Shown here: piece by piece, positions 24,374 to 47,294 of the stretch
Layout: every line of letters begins with the position of its first letter
Numbering within the stretch: the stretch's first letter is position 1
Assembly (NCBI RefSeq): GCF_030463535.1
Contig: NC_132898.1
Coordinates: 23,287,162 to 23,351,161, forward strand
Reading direction: 5' to 3'
From: Salminus brasiliensis
Lineage: Eukaryota; Chordata; Actinopteri; Characiformes; Bryconidae
Length of the DNA: 64,000 nucleotides
The notes under the pieces: model-generated
Told to the model about the DNA's origin: nothing
The model's database searches: none
Seen by the model: only the letters and a program-made list of their open reading frames with translations
Translations under genes and position numbers: made by a program

Positions 24374-24440
24374 ATGACGATGACCAAGTCACACACCGAC
24401 AAGCAATCATATAATATGAGTTTCTTGTTTTTTGTCCTTA

Positions 24441-24446
24441 AATAAA
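24441..24446 (+). terminator. AATAAA polyadenylation signal of locus B
   Basis: AATAAA sits 67 bp after the B stop codon, in the same context (tccttaaataaag) as gene C. Confidence 0.7.
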
Positions 24447-24959
24447 GAATACTTGTAAAAATCCTACTGCTCAATCACTTTCATGTGTCAGCTTAGTTTT
24501 GAGCCTGATCCTTTTACTAAATCACTCATTTAACTAAATGCTACAAAACAACTAAATTCACATAAAATCAAGTATTCACATAGAAATGCTGAAAATCAAC
24601 TGGTTGAATGCTTATGTTCAACTTCACACAATGGTGCTTATAAAATAAAGAATAAAAGGTGGAGTGCTGGAAGAAGAATATAACTTCTGTACAAGGTTGA
24701 CTTATCTAGCACAGAAGCAGTGCTCACCTGGACAAGATGAAAAATGTCACTACCGCAGGCCTCGCCCAAAATGGAGGAATTTTGGGTGCATGCTGCATCC
24801 TGGACTGCCAAGCAATGTTAATCAACTGAAAAACAAAAAGTAAACTAAGTTTACAAAATGCACTCAAATAGAAATAATAACTTAAACACCTAATATAATC
24901 TAAACTCTGAAGCAAATTTCTCAGAAATGGCTCGCCTTAATTCTGAAACAGTAAGAAGT

Positions 24960-25235
24960 CCTCTAAAACTTCACACTAGACATTGAAATGTTGTTGCTAG
25001 GATCTGATTCCATTCCCTCACAACAACATTAGTGAGGCCAGTACTGGTGTTGGTCGATTATGTCTGCATGACCAACAGCCAAACTTGTCCCAACAGAAGT
25101 CAATGGAGCTTCATTCTTTAAATCCATAATTTTAATGGTATTTTATGGAGCTTTATTAGTCAAGTGTATTATACAACAGAATTATAAGTAACTAGAAAGT
25201 CAGTCTGGATACTGTTTGGACATGTAGTGTACACT
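24960..25235 (+). mobile_element. Decayed MITE-like fragment, in B flank only
   Basis: The words 'attagtgaggccagtactgg' and gtttggacatgtagtgtacac are also typical of the element in the plexin intron (about 2820-2845 and the 2316 terminus). Most of this stretch is absent from the gene C flank, which suggests insertion in B or deletion in C. Confidence 0.4.
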
Positions 25236-27010
25236 ATATAATAGATGAAGAACTTGAATCTTGCGTATCTTAGCTTTGACCAAATTTTTGTAACAGTAAA
25301 GAAGCTATAAATCCAAGAAGAAAGGAGCTCACAGCTGCAGACCGCAAGAATGGCTTTTCACCAGATGAAAACTATTACATAAATATATTCTACATAAGTG
25401 CTTTACCTTAGATATATCTGTACAATGCTCTTGCCACTAATGATGCAATAAAGGATGTCAGGGCAGCAGTAGAAAGCATGTGGTGAGATGTTCAGAAAAA
25501 AATGAACTACTAACAACAAGTATTTACTAAGTCCTATTCTGTGGATTAACTCCAGACTTTAAATCAGGCCAATGTCGGTGAAGGAGAATGATTAAAAGTT
25601 AAAAGCTAAATGCTAACATAACGTGGTTGTCATTTTGGACATTTCTCCATATACAGACACAAAGAAACAATAAACAACCATCTGCTAAAACATGCACACT
25701 CCACATTGTTTTGGGAAAGTTAAATTTTGGAAGAAAAGTGACATCAATTACAGCAAGCTGCTTCTCAGCGCCCCAAACCAAACTATTTACTGTAAGAAAA
25801 CCTTGTTCATTAAAATGATTTAGACATGGTACCCTTAAACACTAGGCTAAGATTAATCAATAGCTCTTGAATGAAAAGAATGAAAGAATGTATGCAGTAT
25901 ACTGATCTATTCAAGTACTGACTGTGACAACTGTGATCAGTAGTGATGCGTACTACATCACTTTAAGCCTCTAACATACATTTATGTACCTTCTTCATCC
26001 AAAATGGCTTGAAAAACAACAGAAAACAATAAATGAACTAAAAACAAAATCTTCAGTCATCTGTCTAATACCCTCCAGAAGCTCAATCAGTAAAGAATAA
26101 GAGAATCCTGTTCATGTTGAAGCTCCATTTTTCCTAATTAAGACCAAATACCTTTATGAATGGAACACAGGCCTTTAATAAAACACATGTAACACACATA
26201 TACAGCACCTGTTCACTCTACACCACTTTCCTCACTCTACACCACTCTACTGAACACCAAAACGACACTGATTACACAATATAAGCCTCTTCATAACAGG
26301 AATACAGACACTTACTTCAGATGACGACTGCACCTCTTAGGACCTGGAGAGTCTTACGCTACACAAATAAAGTTTTTTGCACTTGTCTTCAGAAGTACGC
26401 TAAATAATCAAGTGTGTACAATCTAAGCTCACAGCAGACTCCTGAGACCACTACTGAGTCTGTTGCTATTTGTGTTTATTCCTAATAAGAACATAAAATG
26501 TATGATATTGGGTTTCATATTTATGAATCCAGAGCATCTGGCATAAGCACCCTATTTTCATTTTAGATGTAAATGTTATAGCCTGGCATTTGCAATAAAT
26601 CTGAGTCATGAATTTAGCCATGTTAATGTGATCCCCCTGCTGGCAAAAGCTAGAGTCCAAAATATAATCATTTCTACTGTCCTCTGAACAGTTTACAGTT
26701 TTCTAGCTCTTTGTACGCTGTCAGATAATTACATTAATAACAACAACACTGCTACTACTAATAATAATTATAATTAAAATAACCATCATTAACAAAATTT
26801 TATCATCAAAATTTTCTAAATGGAATTTCAGCTCTGTATGTGCACCCATTTCAGGTAAAAGAAAATATCAGTGATCTCTTTCTGTAGGTTAATTTCATTT
26901 TTACAATCTGTTACAAATTGAATTTGTATGAATTGTAGTTGTTTTTTTTCTTATATAATCTAAATAGTTTTTGTTTTCTGTCTGGGTGGAGCAAGTACAG
27001 TAAATTTTAT

Positions 27011-27110
27011 TTTGAAAATGCAAAGCTTGCAGTGACTGAAACTGAACACCGGGGACATTAGTCTGCTGCTGCACTTCTGATCAAGTTTTCTCTTTAGTGC
27101 CAGAACTCAT
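27011..27110 (+). promoter_or_regulatory. Recurrent MYH-cluster noncoding block within B-C spacer (copy 1)
   Basis: The words are gaaaatgcaaagcttgcagt, actgaacacc, gggacattagtctgct, cttctgatcaagttttctct and tgccagaactcat. It is nearly identical to 42484-42568 and close to 46447-46545. Confidence 0.55.
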
Positions 27111-27424
27111 AAAACTATGACTTGAACTTCAGTCCACACATACAGAATTAACCTCTTTCCACAGGACCCCAAGTGGCCGTCATTTCTACGTCATTTCATT
27201 TTAAATGAAAGGGCTCCTCTTTAACTGATCTTTACTGATGATTCTGTGTTTACATGATCTAAAAATGCTCAACATTCAAATTTATTGTCAGAAACTCTCA
27301 TTCTGAACAGGAAACACATCACTCCAGTTTTACTGAAATGAACTGTGAGCTCTGAATTACTGATACAATTTACTACTGTCAATATTACAAGCAACACCGT
27401 AACCCCTGTGATAGCAGATTGAAA

Positions 27425-27536
<112 letters not shown>

Positions 27537-27650
27537 CTAGATGATTTCATTTCTGGCATTTGCAATAAATATATCAGAATAAATCAGAGTCATGAGGAGG
27601 AGCAGTCTTGAGTCTATAGTTTTCTGTCAGATAATGACAGTAATAACACC

Positions 27651-27728
27651 GATACCACTACTACTACTTCAACTACCACTACTACCTCTACTACTACTAC
27701 TACTGCTAATAATAATAATAATAAAAAA
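27651..27728 (+). repeat. Compound ACT/AAT trinucleotide repeat
   Basis: Imperfect (act)n with cct variants passes into (aat)n and poly-A. A shorter version is at 42230-42260 in the gene C flank. Confidence 0.85.
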
Positions 27729-28633
27729 AATAAATTATCCAATTAATTATCAAATTTTTTCAAATGGAATTTTAGCTCTGAATGTGCACACATACAGACA
27801 CACACATTTATATATATAGACAGCTAAAATAGACTCTATAAAGTATGAACATATATCCTTGCTTTCTCCTAAAACCTCCAAGTCAGCTTTTACTCTGTAT
27901 AACTCAGTTTGACTTCTATTAATTGTTTAATTTTAGTTTATTTTAGTTTTGTTCCAACAAGGACAATAAATTATTTTTTAAAGCTTAAGCCACACTCTAA
28001 ATTGACTACAGCTCTTTTCTGGCCAATAAGAGAGTACCAACTCTGAAACCATTTTTAGATGTAGGCTCATAAGCTAGATAATGCTATATTATCAATCAAT
28101 ATGTTATTGAGTCCTGGCTAAATGACTATGTATATCAATGCATATGCCAAAAGGTTGCAGGGTTTTTTTAACGTTACAGTATGTAAATTAATAACTACAA
28201 CATATGCTGTAATTGTTTAATATAGACTCTTAAAAACTTTAGCTATTAATAGAATGAAGTAATAAGTGCTGAACTCACAAGGAAAAGTAAACCATGTTTA
28301 GTTTAACTGGTTTGCATCTGGATCAATTTTAACATTGATTTTAAAGTTGCATTTCACTTAATATATGCTAAATTAATGTCCTAGATGGTGTGTGTCAAGA
28401 TGTATACATCATCAAAGGCACAGTAGAATTCTTGTGGTTGACAGCTGACCACAAAGATGAAGACTGGTTGCAATATTAGACTTTATGATGTTTTATTTTT
28501 GTAATGTATTAAACTTTTTCTTTTTATGTTTTTTTTATGTTTTTATGTATTTCCTGTAGAGAATCTATTCACTTATTTACACTTAGAACCTCAATGTGTA
28601 ATTTGAACAGAGGTGTAATCTTTGTATAAGACT

Positions 28634-28715
28634 GTATTTAGAAAATGCTGAATGTGCAGGGACTGAAACAGAACACCAGTTTAATCATAGTGCTTCTCCA
28701 CAGCTGATCTTGGTG
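28634..28715 (+). promoter_or_regulatory. Recurrent MYH-cluster noncoding block upstream of gene C
   Basis: The words are tttagaaaatgct, gtgcagggactgaaac, agaacaccagt, atcatagtgcttctccaca and gctgatctt. It lies about 380-460 bp before the C TATA box, aligned with the block upstream of B. It contains CAGCTG where B has CATCTG, so both keep an E-box. Confidence 0.62.
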
Positions 28716-28837
28716 CCTTATCAGTGCTAAAACACAAAAAAGATTTGGCCTTTAAGAATCTCTTTAAAATCAAGCAAATTAAATTGATAAATATTTACAA
28801 TTGTGCAAGAAGAACTTTCTTGTAATCTCATACTTTA

Positions 28838-28838
28838 T

Positions 28839-28894
<56 letters not shown>

Positions 28895-28900
28895 CATACA
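28838..28900 (+). repeat. CA/TA microsatellite upstream of gene C
   Basis: (ca)n followed by (ta)n, about 150-250 bp upstream of the C TATA box. Confidence 0.95.
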
Positions 28901-29052
28901 ATGACTATCATCAGCTTTGCACAACATTCATTGTTTGAATGTAATTTGTAAGTTTAAACGTGATTCTGTTAAACAACACTGACATATACAGTAATATTAT
29001 TCCCTCATTCCCTAGGGGCAGAAATACATTACATCAAGCCATGCTACATGAC

Positions 29053-29103
29053 CATATGTAGCTACACATTCCTGCTGAGTGAACAGTGGCAGTGCTATAT
29101 AAG
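29053..29103 (+). promoter_or_regulatory. Core promoter of MYH gene C (E-box + TATA)
   Basis: TATATAAG at 29096-29103 is followed by aggctcctcc. A CATATG E-box at 29053-29058 sits 43 bp before it, inside the string tgctacatgaccatatgtag shared exactly with gene A. A gcagaaatac word lies further upstream. Confidence 0.8.
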
Positions 29104-29124
29104 AGGCTCCTCCAAGTCCTGAGG

Positions 29125-29295
29125 CTACACCAAGCAACCAGCACAGGTATGGAAGTTACTGTGTTTTTTTGTCATGTTGAATGTTGCATTTTCAATTTCT
29201 TAGAAAATAAGTTAATTTGTTTGTCTTGTTGCTCTGTTTTCAGTGTCCACGATCTGCCAGCTAAACTGTGTTTTCTCTTCTTTGTGAAAAAGAAG
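29125..29295 (+). other. Gene C noncoding leader exons 1 and 2
   Basis: Leader exon 1 ends at 29146 (gcacag|gtatgg). Leader exon 2 is 29244-29295 (ttttcag|tgtcca ... agaag|gtaaat). The leader then joins 29691, 12 bases before the ATG. The exon 1 start is inferred from TATA spacing. Confidence 0.73.
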
Positions 29296-29690
29296 GTAAA
29301 TATCAGGGCTAGGAATCGTATTCATTTCTACGTATCTTTAGTTCTTAGTTATTATTTTACAAAAAATATTAATGTGTTGTCAGAACTACAATGAACAGTA
29401 ATTAAATATTAAACAATGTAAGATGCTGAGAAGCATAAATATTACAACAGCTTAAGTATAATAATACATTTATAAGTATATAAGTATATTTTATAATTAA
29501 GTATAATTTAGAGGTACTGTATACTTGACTGTACAATAATAATCTTAATATGGTCATTATTAATTACATCTATCTTAGATCTATCTTAATAAAGATAATA
29601 CTTAATAAAGTAATTAGTTAATACTGTAACATCACTAAGGACAATGTGTCTATAATTACAGTACAATGTGTCTATAATTTACAATAACAG

Positions 29691-40311
<10,621 letters not shown>

Positions 40312-40378
40312 AGGACGATGACCAAGTCACACACCAACAAGCAATCATATAATATGAGTTTCTTGTTTTTTGTCCTTA

Positions 40379-40384
40379 AATAAA
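40379..40384 (+). terminator. AATAAA polyadenylation signal of gene C
   Basis: AATAAA lies 68 bp after the gene C stop codon, in tccttaaataaag, identical in context to locus B. Confidence 0.75.
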
Positions 40385-40387
40385 GAA

Positions 40388-43380
40388 TACTTGTAAAAAT
40401 CCTACTGCTCAATCACTTTCATGTGTCAGCTTAGTTTTGAGCCTGATCCTTTTACTAAATCACTCATTTAACTAAATGCTACAAAACAACTAAATTCACA
40501 TAAAATCAAGTATTCACATACAAATGCTGAAAATCAACTGGTTGAATGCTTATGTTCAACTTCACACAATGGTGCTTTTTAAAATAAAGAATAAAAGGTG
40601 GAGTGCTGGAAGAAGAATATAACTTCTGTACAAGGTTGACTTATCTAGCACAGAAGCAGTGCTTAACTGGACAAGATGAAAAATGTCACAGACCCAGCCC
40701 AAGGGATTTTGCAATAAGTGCAAATGAGGATAATATAACAGAATAGTAACTAGAAAGTCGCCTGGATACTGTTTGGACATGTAGTGTACACTATATAATA
40801 GACGATGAACTTGAATCTTGCGTATCTTAGCTTTGACCAAAAATTTACATTTTTGTAACAGTAAAGAAGCTATAAATCCAATAAGTGCTTTACCTTAGAT
40901 ATATCTGTACAATGCTCTTGCCACTAATGATGCAATAAAGGATGTCAGGGCAGCAGTAGAAAGCATGTGGTGAGATGTTCAGAAAAAAATGAACTACTAA
41001 CAACAAGTATTTACTAAGTCCTATTCTGTGGATTAACTCCAGACTTTAAATCAGGCCAATGTCGGTGAAGGAGAATGATTAAAAGTTAAAAGCTAAATGC
41101 TAACATAACGTGGTTGTCATTTTGGAAAGTTCTCCATATACAGACACAAAGAAACAATAAACAACCATCTGCTAAAACATGCACACTCCACATTGTTTTG
41201 GGAAAGTTAAATTTTGGAAGAAAAGTGACATCAATTACAGCAAGCTGCTTCTCAGCGCCCCAAACCAAACTATTTACTGTAAGAAAACCTTGTTCAATTA
41301 AAAATAATTTAGACATGGTACTCTTAAACACTAGGCTAAGATTAATCAATAGCTCTTGAATGAAAAGAATGAAAGAATGTATGCAGTATACTGATCTATT
41401 CAAGTACTGACTGTGACAACTGTGATCAGTAGTGATGCGTACTACATCACTTTAAGCCTCTAACATACATTTATGTACCTTCTTCATCCAAAATGGCTTG
41501 AAAAACAACAGAAAACAATAAATGAACTAAAAACAAAATCTTCAGTCATCTGTCTAATACCCTCCAGAAGCTCAATCAGTAAAGAATAAGAGAATCCTGT
41601 TCATGTTGAAGCTCCATTTTTCCTAATTAAGACCAAATACCTTTATGAATGGAACACAGGCCTTTAATAAAACACATGTAACACACATATACAGCACCTG
41701 TTCACTCTACACCACTTTCCTCACTCTACACCACTCTACTGAACACCAAAACGACACTGATTACACAATATAAGCCTCTTCATAACAGGAATACAGACAC
41801 TTACTTCAGATGACGACTGCACCTCTTAGGACCTGGAGAGTCTTACGCTACACAAATAAAGTTTTTTGCACTTGTCTTCAGAAGTACGCTAAATAATCAA
41901 GTGTGTACAATCTAAGCTCACAGCAGACTCCTGAGACCACTACTGAGTCTGTTGCTATTTGTGTTTATTCCTAATAAGAACATAAAATGTATGATATTGG
42001 GTTTCATATTTATGAATCCAGAGCATCTGGCATAAGCACCCTATTTTCATTTTAGATGTAAATGTTATAGCCTGGCATTTGCAATAAATCTGAGTCATGA
42101 ATTTAGCCATGTTAATGTGATCCCCCTGCTGGCAAAAGCTAGAGTCCAAAATATAATCATTTCTACTGTCCTGAGCTACAGTTTTCTAGCTCTTTGTACA
42201 CTGTCAGATAATTACATTAATAACAACAATACTGCTACTACTGCTACTACTAATAATAATTATAATAAAAATAACCATCATTATCAAAATTTTCTAAACG
42301 GAATTTCAGCTCTGTATGTGCACCCATTTCAGGTAAAAAATATCAATGATCTCTTTCTGTAGGTTAATTTCATTTTTACAATGTTACACATTGAATTTGT
42401 ATGAATTGTAGTTGCTATTTTTTCCTTAATCTAAATAGTTTTTGTTTTCTGTCTGGGTGGAGCAAGTACAGTAAATTTTATTTTGAAAATGCAAAGCTTG
42501 CAGTGACTGAAACTGAACACCGGGGACATTAGTCTGCTGCTGCACTTCTGATCAAGTTTTCTCTTTAGGGTTGGGGTTGGAGCATTTCTATTGGTTCAAA
42601 ATGACCAGTTAAAAGACCAGCTTACATTCTGTGTAAATGTCAGATTAAAATTGTTTAACTTTGACTTTCATTCATTGTTACATTTTAGTTTATTCCATTG
42701 TAAAGTTACTATTTTGGAGATCGGAGCTTTTGTTGCAACGGTGACAATAAATGATTATTTTTTAAAGCTTAAGCCACACTCCAGATCGACTACATCTCTT
42801 TTCTGGCCAATGAGAGAGTACTTTGACCAACTCTGAAACCATTTCTAGATGTAGACTCATAATAAGCACGGCTGTGCTGACATGCTATATTATCAATCAA
42901 CATATGATTGAGTCCTGGCTAAATGACTGTGTATATCAATGCACATCAGTATATAAAACAATAACTACAACATTATGCCGTGATTGTTTAATATAAACTC
43001 TTAAAAGAATGGACATAATCAGTGCTGAACTGACAATAAAAAGTGCACCATGTTTAGTTTCATTTGGTTTGCATTTGGATAAATGTTTACTTTTATACTA
43101 AAGTTACATTTCATGTCCTTGATGCTGTTGGTGAAGATGTATACATCATAATCCCTGTCTTAGTTAGAGTATTTCACTAGAAACGTCTTCATCCTTTCAT
43201 TTCAATAATTACGACTTTATCATACTTTTTTAAGGTCTCTTACCCCTGAAACTGTCGTTACCTGGGAAACTCTTATTCAGTGAGACTAATCCCTTTAATA
43301 CTTCAATCAGAGGCGCAGTAGAATTCTTGTGGCTGACAGCAAACCACAAAGATGAAGACTGGCTGCTATATTTGACTTTA
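40388..43380 (+). repeat. 3'-flank segmental duplication, copy C (partner 24450-28450)
   Basis: Near-identical to the DNA downstream of locus B (see that entry), then diverging after about 42570. No gene is seen within it. It lacks about 400 bp present in the B copy at 24750-25190, and lacks the long CA/TA microsatellite of 27426-27535. Confidence 0.88.
42484..42568 (+). promoter_or_regulatory. Recurrent MYH-cluster noncoding block downstream of gene C
   Basis: Nearly identical to 27011-27097: gaaaatgcaaagcttgcagt, actgaacacc, gggacattagtctgct and cttctgatcaagttttctct. No TATA promoter or leader exon follows it within the next kilobases. Confidence 0.5.
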
Positions 43381-43419
43381 TATTTAATATGACAGGTCAT
43401 CTTGTAAGATTGAGTTTCA

Positions 43420-43520
43420 TGATTTTAATATATGAATCACATGCAATGGCTTATACATTTGTCTCATAAGCATCAGCCAAAGGCCTATTACATTTCATTT
43501 GGAAGGGAATAAATTGTGAC
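43420..43520 (+). repeat. Intergenic module copy, uninterrupted version of the LTR insertion site
   Basis: The ordered words gtttcatgattttaatatat, acatgcaatggcttata, aagcatcagccaaaggcc and tattacatttcatttgga are the same as those flanking the retroelement at about 49.0-51.2 kb, but continuous here. Diverged versions are at 45950-46020 and 63200-63300. Confidence 0.7.
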
Positions 43521-43590
43521 TAGTAATAATATCCCCTTAATTTTAAAAACCATTATTGCAATGATACCAAAAGTCATGATGGCTTATATA

Positions 43591-43816
43591 TACAGTAGAA
43601 ACCAGAGGTTTATATACTCTATATAAAAAGACATACATTTTTTTCTCACTGTCTGACATGAATTTAGAATAAACCTTTCTCGTTTTAGGTCAATTAGGAT
43701 TACCAAAATTATTTCTGTTTGCTAAATGCCAGAATAATGAGAGAGGGAATTCTTTTAGGCAATTTTTAAGTCAAAAGTTTACATACACTAAGATTACTGC
43801 CTTTAAACAATTTGGG
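43591..43816 (+). mobile_element. Tc1-like transposon left terminus (IR/DR type), no transposase
   Basis: Starts with tacagtagaaaccagaggtt. About 185 bp later it carries a second repeat unit, aaaagtttacatacactaag, followed by ctgcctttaaacaatttggga. This two-repeat layout with 'gtttacatacact' is the known structure of fish Tc1-like elements of the Sleeping Beauty/salmonid type. No transposase ORF or right end follows. It stops where a myosin scrap begins. Confidence 0.75.
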
Positions 43817-43820
43817 ACAG

Positions 43821-43848
43821 CAAGCTGAGAGTCATAATGCTGGAAAGG
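43821..43848 (+). pseudogene. 28-bp MYH exon 40 scrap next to the Tc1-like end
   Basis: caagctgagagtcataatgc followed by tggaaag and then gta matches the end of exon 40 ([12 protein letters not shown] plus donor) in the cluster genes. It is too short for certainty, but the exact donor junction supports it. Confidence 0.55.
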
Positions 43849-43933
43849 TACATTTTCATTTTGAAAAATATTAATATAAGGAATAAATTATAAGGAGTAC
43901 AATAATAAATAAGGAATATAAATTAATTTGAAC

Positions 43934-43934
<1 letters not shown>

Positions 43935-43963
<29 letters not shown>
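43935..43963 (+). repeat. AAT trinucleotide repeat
   Basis: About nine to ten uninterrupted (aat) units. A related (ata)n tract lies in gene C intron 40 at about 40205-40231. Confidence 0.9.
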
Positions 43964-43964
<1 letters not shown>

Positions 43965-44179
43965 TTCACACATAACTGTTGACATAAGTTATAAACATAA
44001 ACCCTTTGCATCCTTGTATTTTAACCTGTGAATGCATAAAATCACAAAATCTGTCATTATGTTAAATTGTTAAATGTTAAACTAAATAATGGCTAATGGT
44101 ATGAACTTTATTTGGTAAAGGTATATAAACATCCCTTAGTTTTAGTCTTATAATAAAGCTGTTAGTTAAAAGTTCCACA

Positions 44180-45060
44180 GGCCTTTTGCCCCTTATTCTA
44201 GCTAACGTAACCTCTTATGATGTGGTCTCACTGTGGATTTTCCACTCTTGGAGTGTTGGACATGTGGGTGATTTCCAGTGTCTTAATATAACTCTGGCAG
44301 CTGAGGTTCTCACCATCAAAACGGTATATACGCTTATTTTTTGGGGTTTCTGTTTTATCTTCCACGGGAGGTAGTGATGGAGGGCTTTCTTGTGGTGGCA
44401 AAGATGAACCTAAATTCATAGTTGACAGTTAGCTAAAGAGGTTTCTGATTAAGTCTATCTCTGGCAGGTTGTTGGAGGAAAACATTTTAGAGCAGGGAAG
44501 CAATTACGTGTCCGCTTTCATACGGGATTGTTCTATATGTGTAAGGGGTAGCTCTAGGTCAAGGCCTCCTTCTGCCACCAGGGGGAGGCCCCGAGTCACA
44601 CCAGCCAGCAATCAAGCCCAACGCACCACACCTGGGCAAAAGGCTGTACAAGCACTCAGATTCAGTTGCCCACTGCTGGATCTTTTGACTCTTGCTGAGT
44701 GTTTATATCAGCCACCTTCTCAAGCTGAAGGAAGAGTGGGTCTCGCTCTCCTTTGTGTGTTCCTCCTGTGTTTGTTTCCCACTGTCTAAAGTTTTGTTAT
44801 GTGTGTGCGTGTTTGCACACATACACTTGTTTAACAGAGGAAGGCAGGAGTGTCTGCCTTCCCTGTAACATCTCAGTTCCCTTTTTTCTTTCAGGAGGTC
44901 CTTTTATCTGTAGTTAGATTTTCCTCAAGGTTTTCGAGGTGACCAGCGTTCTCCCCTGGCAGCCTTTGTTTGTTTTCCTGCCCTCGCATTAGACACAGCG
45001 TTTGTTTTCTTTCCACCCAGGTGGCTTTATTTTCTCTTCAGTTTTGCCTGCTTTGAAATC
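44180..45060. other. Unclassified GC-richer segment, possible retroelement remnant
   Basis: The base composition and wording differ from the surrounding MYH spacer (cacctgggcaaaaggctgta, tttatatcagccacc, ggaaggcaggagtgtctgcc). A 106-codon ORF at 44469-44789 has no recognisable domain. It could be a decayed LTR or other repeat, but no second copy exists in the window to define ends. Confidence 0.3.
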
Positions 45061-45097
45061 AAGTGCTCTGCAGATAGGGCCATTCGTCACGTGATTG

Positions 45098-45150
45098 TGG
45101 TCACTTAGTAGAGTGTCAGCCGCCAACACGGCGGTCTGGGTTCAAACCCT
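45098..45150 (+). mobile_element. tRNA-like (SINE head) fragment
   Basis: An A-box-like tggtcacttagtagagtg, a GC hairpin gccgcc-aacac-ggcgg in anticodon-arm position, and a B-box-like gggttcaaaccct follow in tRNA order and spacing. It lacks a clear acceptor stem, so a tRNA-derived SINE or tRNA pseudogene is more likely than a working tRNA. Confidence 0.5.
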
Positions 45151-45249
45151 GCTATAGGTGAGCACCATGTTACAATATGATAAATATTTTTGTACATAAC
45201 AGCAGCAAAAAGCCATTTGGTTTCTTCAAGGTTGCACATTTATTTACAC

Positions 45250-46446
45250 TTGATCATGAAAGTGCACATAATATTCACCAAAAATTACTGAAGCTGAAGT
45301 TTCAGTAAATATGTTCATAATTTACATACCATACAACGAATCAGTCTTCTGTATGTTCTTCCAACATTATGTACAGCATTTCTATCTGTGACATCATGTC
45401 AAACCTCATGAGTCTTACATGTTCATAGAGTTGAAGCTATAATGACAATGCCAAAGCCTCAATCATCTGTCTAATATTCTTCTAAAACTGGCCAGTAGTC
45501 TCACAGACACTGCACAATATACATCTTGTTCATGCTGAAGCACAATTAAGACCAAATACCTTTATGCATGTAACACAGGGCCATTTCTAAAATAAGAATG
45601 TGATAGTTCATAATAGTAAGCATATATTTTACATGATACATATGTAATACATAATACAGCGCCTGTTCACTATTCGCTACTTCTAGTAGGCAGTCTACTA
45701 AGCACCAAAATAATACACAATGTTAGCATCCAAACAATAAGAATCTGAAAATTAACATAAACACTCACTTCAGAGGACAACTGCACCTCACAGGGACAAG
45801 TACATGGATACGGTCTTTTGCGCTGCCTTCAAAAGTGAACTAAATAATCAAGTGTGTACAATCTAAACCCACAGCAGACTCCTGAGACCACTGCTGAGCC
45901 TGTTTCTATATTTGTATTTATTCCTTGTAAGAACATATGATATTGTGTTTCACATTTCTAATCTAGGTTACCACATGCAAAAGTATCTGCCAAAAGCATA
46001 TTATTTTCATTTTGGAAGTACCTGAATGTTACAGCTTTGGCTTTGCAATAAATCTGGGGGGTGGGGGTGGGGGGGGATTCAGTCATGTTAATCTGATCCC
46101 CCCTGCTGGCCAAACGTAAAGCCAAAAATCCAACCGTTTCAAAAAACAAACAGCAGATGCTTCCAGAAAAAAGAACCTAGCACAGAAAGCAGAGCAGTTG
46201 CAAATATGTTTGCCTTTCAATATCCCAAACCTGCCCAGAGACTGCATGTGCTTCTTTTGCCTTCCATTTTTCTAGACTGCCATTCATGCTTTTTTTGGAA
46301 AATAGAAATAGAGAAAGACAGGGTATTACTGGGACTGAATTCCTGGTCTCCTGACAATAGGATAAGGCACGTCATATATTCTGCAGTATACTTGATGTGT
46401 AGAGGATTATGTCTGGCTCGAAAAAGTAGGGCACTTTATTTATTTG
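45250..46446 (+). repeat. Intergenic module, diverged copy
   Basis: It follows, in order, the word set of 26055-26680 and 41530-42150: tcatctgtctaata, ttcatg-tgaagc, aattaagaccaaatacct, tcaagtgtgtacaatcta, cagcagactcctgagacca and gatccccctgctggc. It is clearly homologous but with many substitutions, so this is an older duplication than B/C. No gene is seen. Confidence 0.75.
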
Positions 46447-46545
46447 TAATATGCAAAGCTTGCAGAGTCCCTGCAATAGAACACCAGGGACATTAGACTG
46501 CTTCTCCACATCTGATCAAGTTTTCTCTCTCATGCCAGAACCCAT
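46447..46545 (+). promoter_or_regulatory. Recurrent MYH-cluster noncoding block between C and D
   Basis: The words are atgcaaagcttgcag, agaacaccagggacattaga, ctgcttctccacatctgatc, aagttttctctct and atgccagaaccc. It combines features of the B/C upstream type and the 27011 type. No promoter follows within 5 kb. Confidence 0.55.
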
Positions 46546-47294
46546 AAATTTGAAAACTTTACTTTGAGACCTGACAGAGAATTAATTACAGGACACTGGA
46601 GCTCATCATTAAATCCTTATACACTGTTTAGAGATGAGGCACATAGATGTAGACGCAGAGATTTTTTTTGTGTTGTTATTGTAAGATATTGGCACTCTTA
46701 CAATGTTCTTACAAAACCTTACAGTCCTGTCATCATCAAATTACTTTTGCAAAACCATTTTAATGGCGCTCAAGATCTTTTAAGTGTACTGTGTGTGTCA
46801 TGTCCTTAATGTCATGTGTGTGTCATGTGGGATTATGCTTTGCCACAGACTGGCACAAGATGTACTTCAGATTTTAGCATTTGGTGAGCACACTATGGCT
46901 TCTGTAGCCTCTGTGACCTATGCTAACTCATGAAACCCTTTTTATATTTCAAGGTAGAAACATCTTGTACATCTTTAATGTATAAATCAGCATTTACAGG
47001 AATGTGAGCTTTAGTCTGAAGAAGATAAAGCTGGGCAAAGAGGGCAATGAAGAAGCTTGAAGAAATACCAAGAAAAGTTAGAATGTCAGATTTAAAAACC
47101 AATGAAACCCTCATGTGGGTGGGCAGTTATCAAAGCATTTCATTGCTAATCGTACCATATATGATTATGGGACAAATTAACTTTAATTTGAACCCAAACT
47201 CAAGGTTTATATCTGTGGACTGAGGTAGAACAGAAGAGTGTAAACATACTACACTCCATTCAACTAACTGGGTTCATAGTTCTCAAAATTACAG
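46546..47294. other. Intergenic DNA, nothing recognised
   Basis: AT-rich spacer with no gene, RNA or strong repeat recognised. Confidence 0.5.

Noticed and set aside
44469-44789. 106-codon ORF in the unclassified segment
   Set aside because: No domain, no homologous copy in the window, and composition of a decayed repeat.
45098-45150. Functional tRNA gene
   Set aside because: The B-box and hairpin are convincing but no acceptor stem closes around them; a SINE fragment explains it better.
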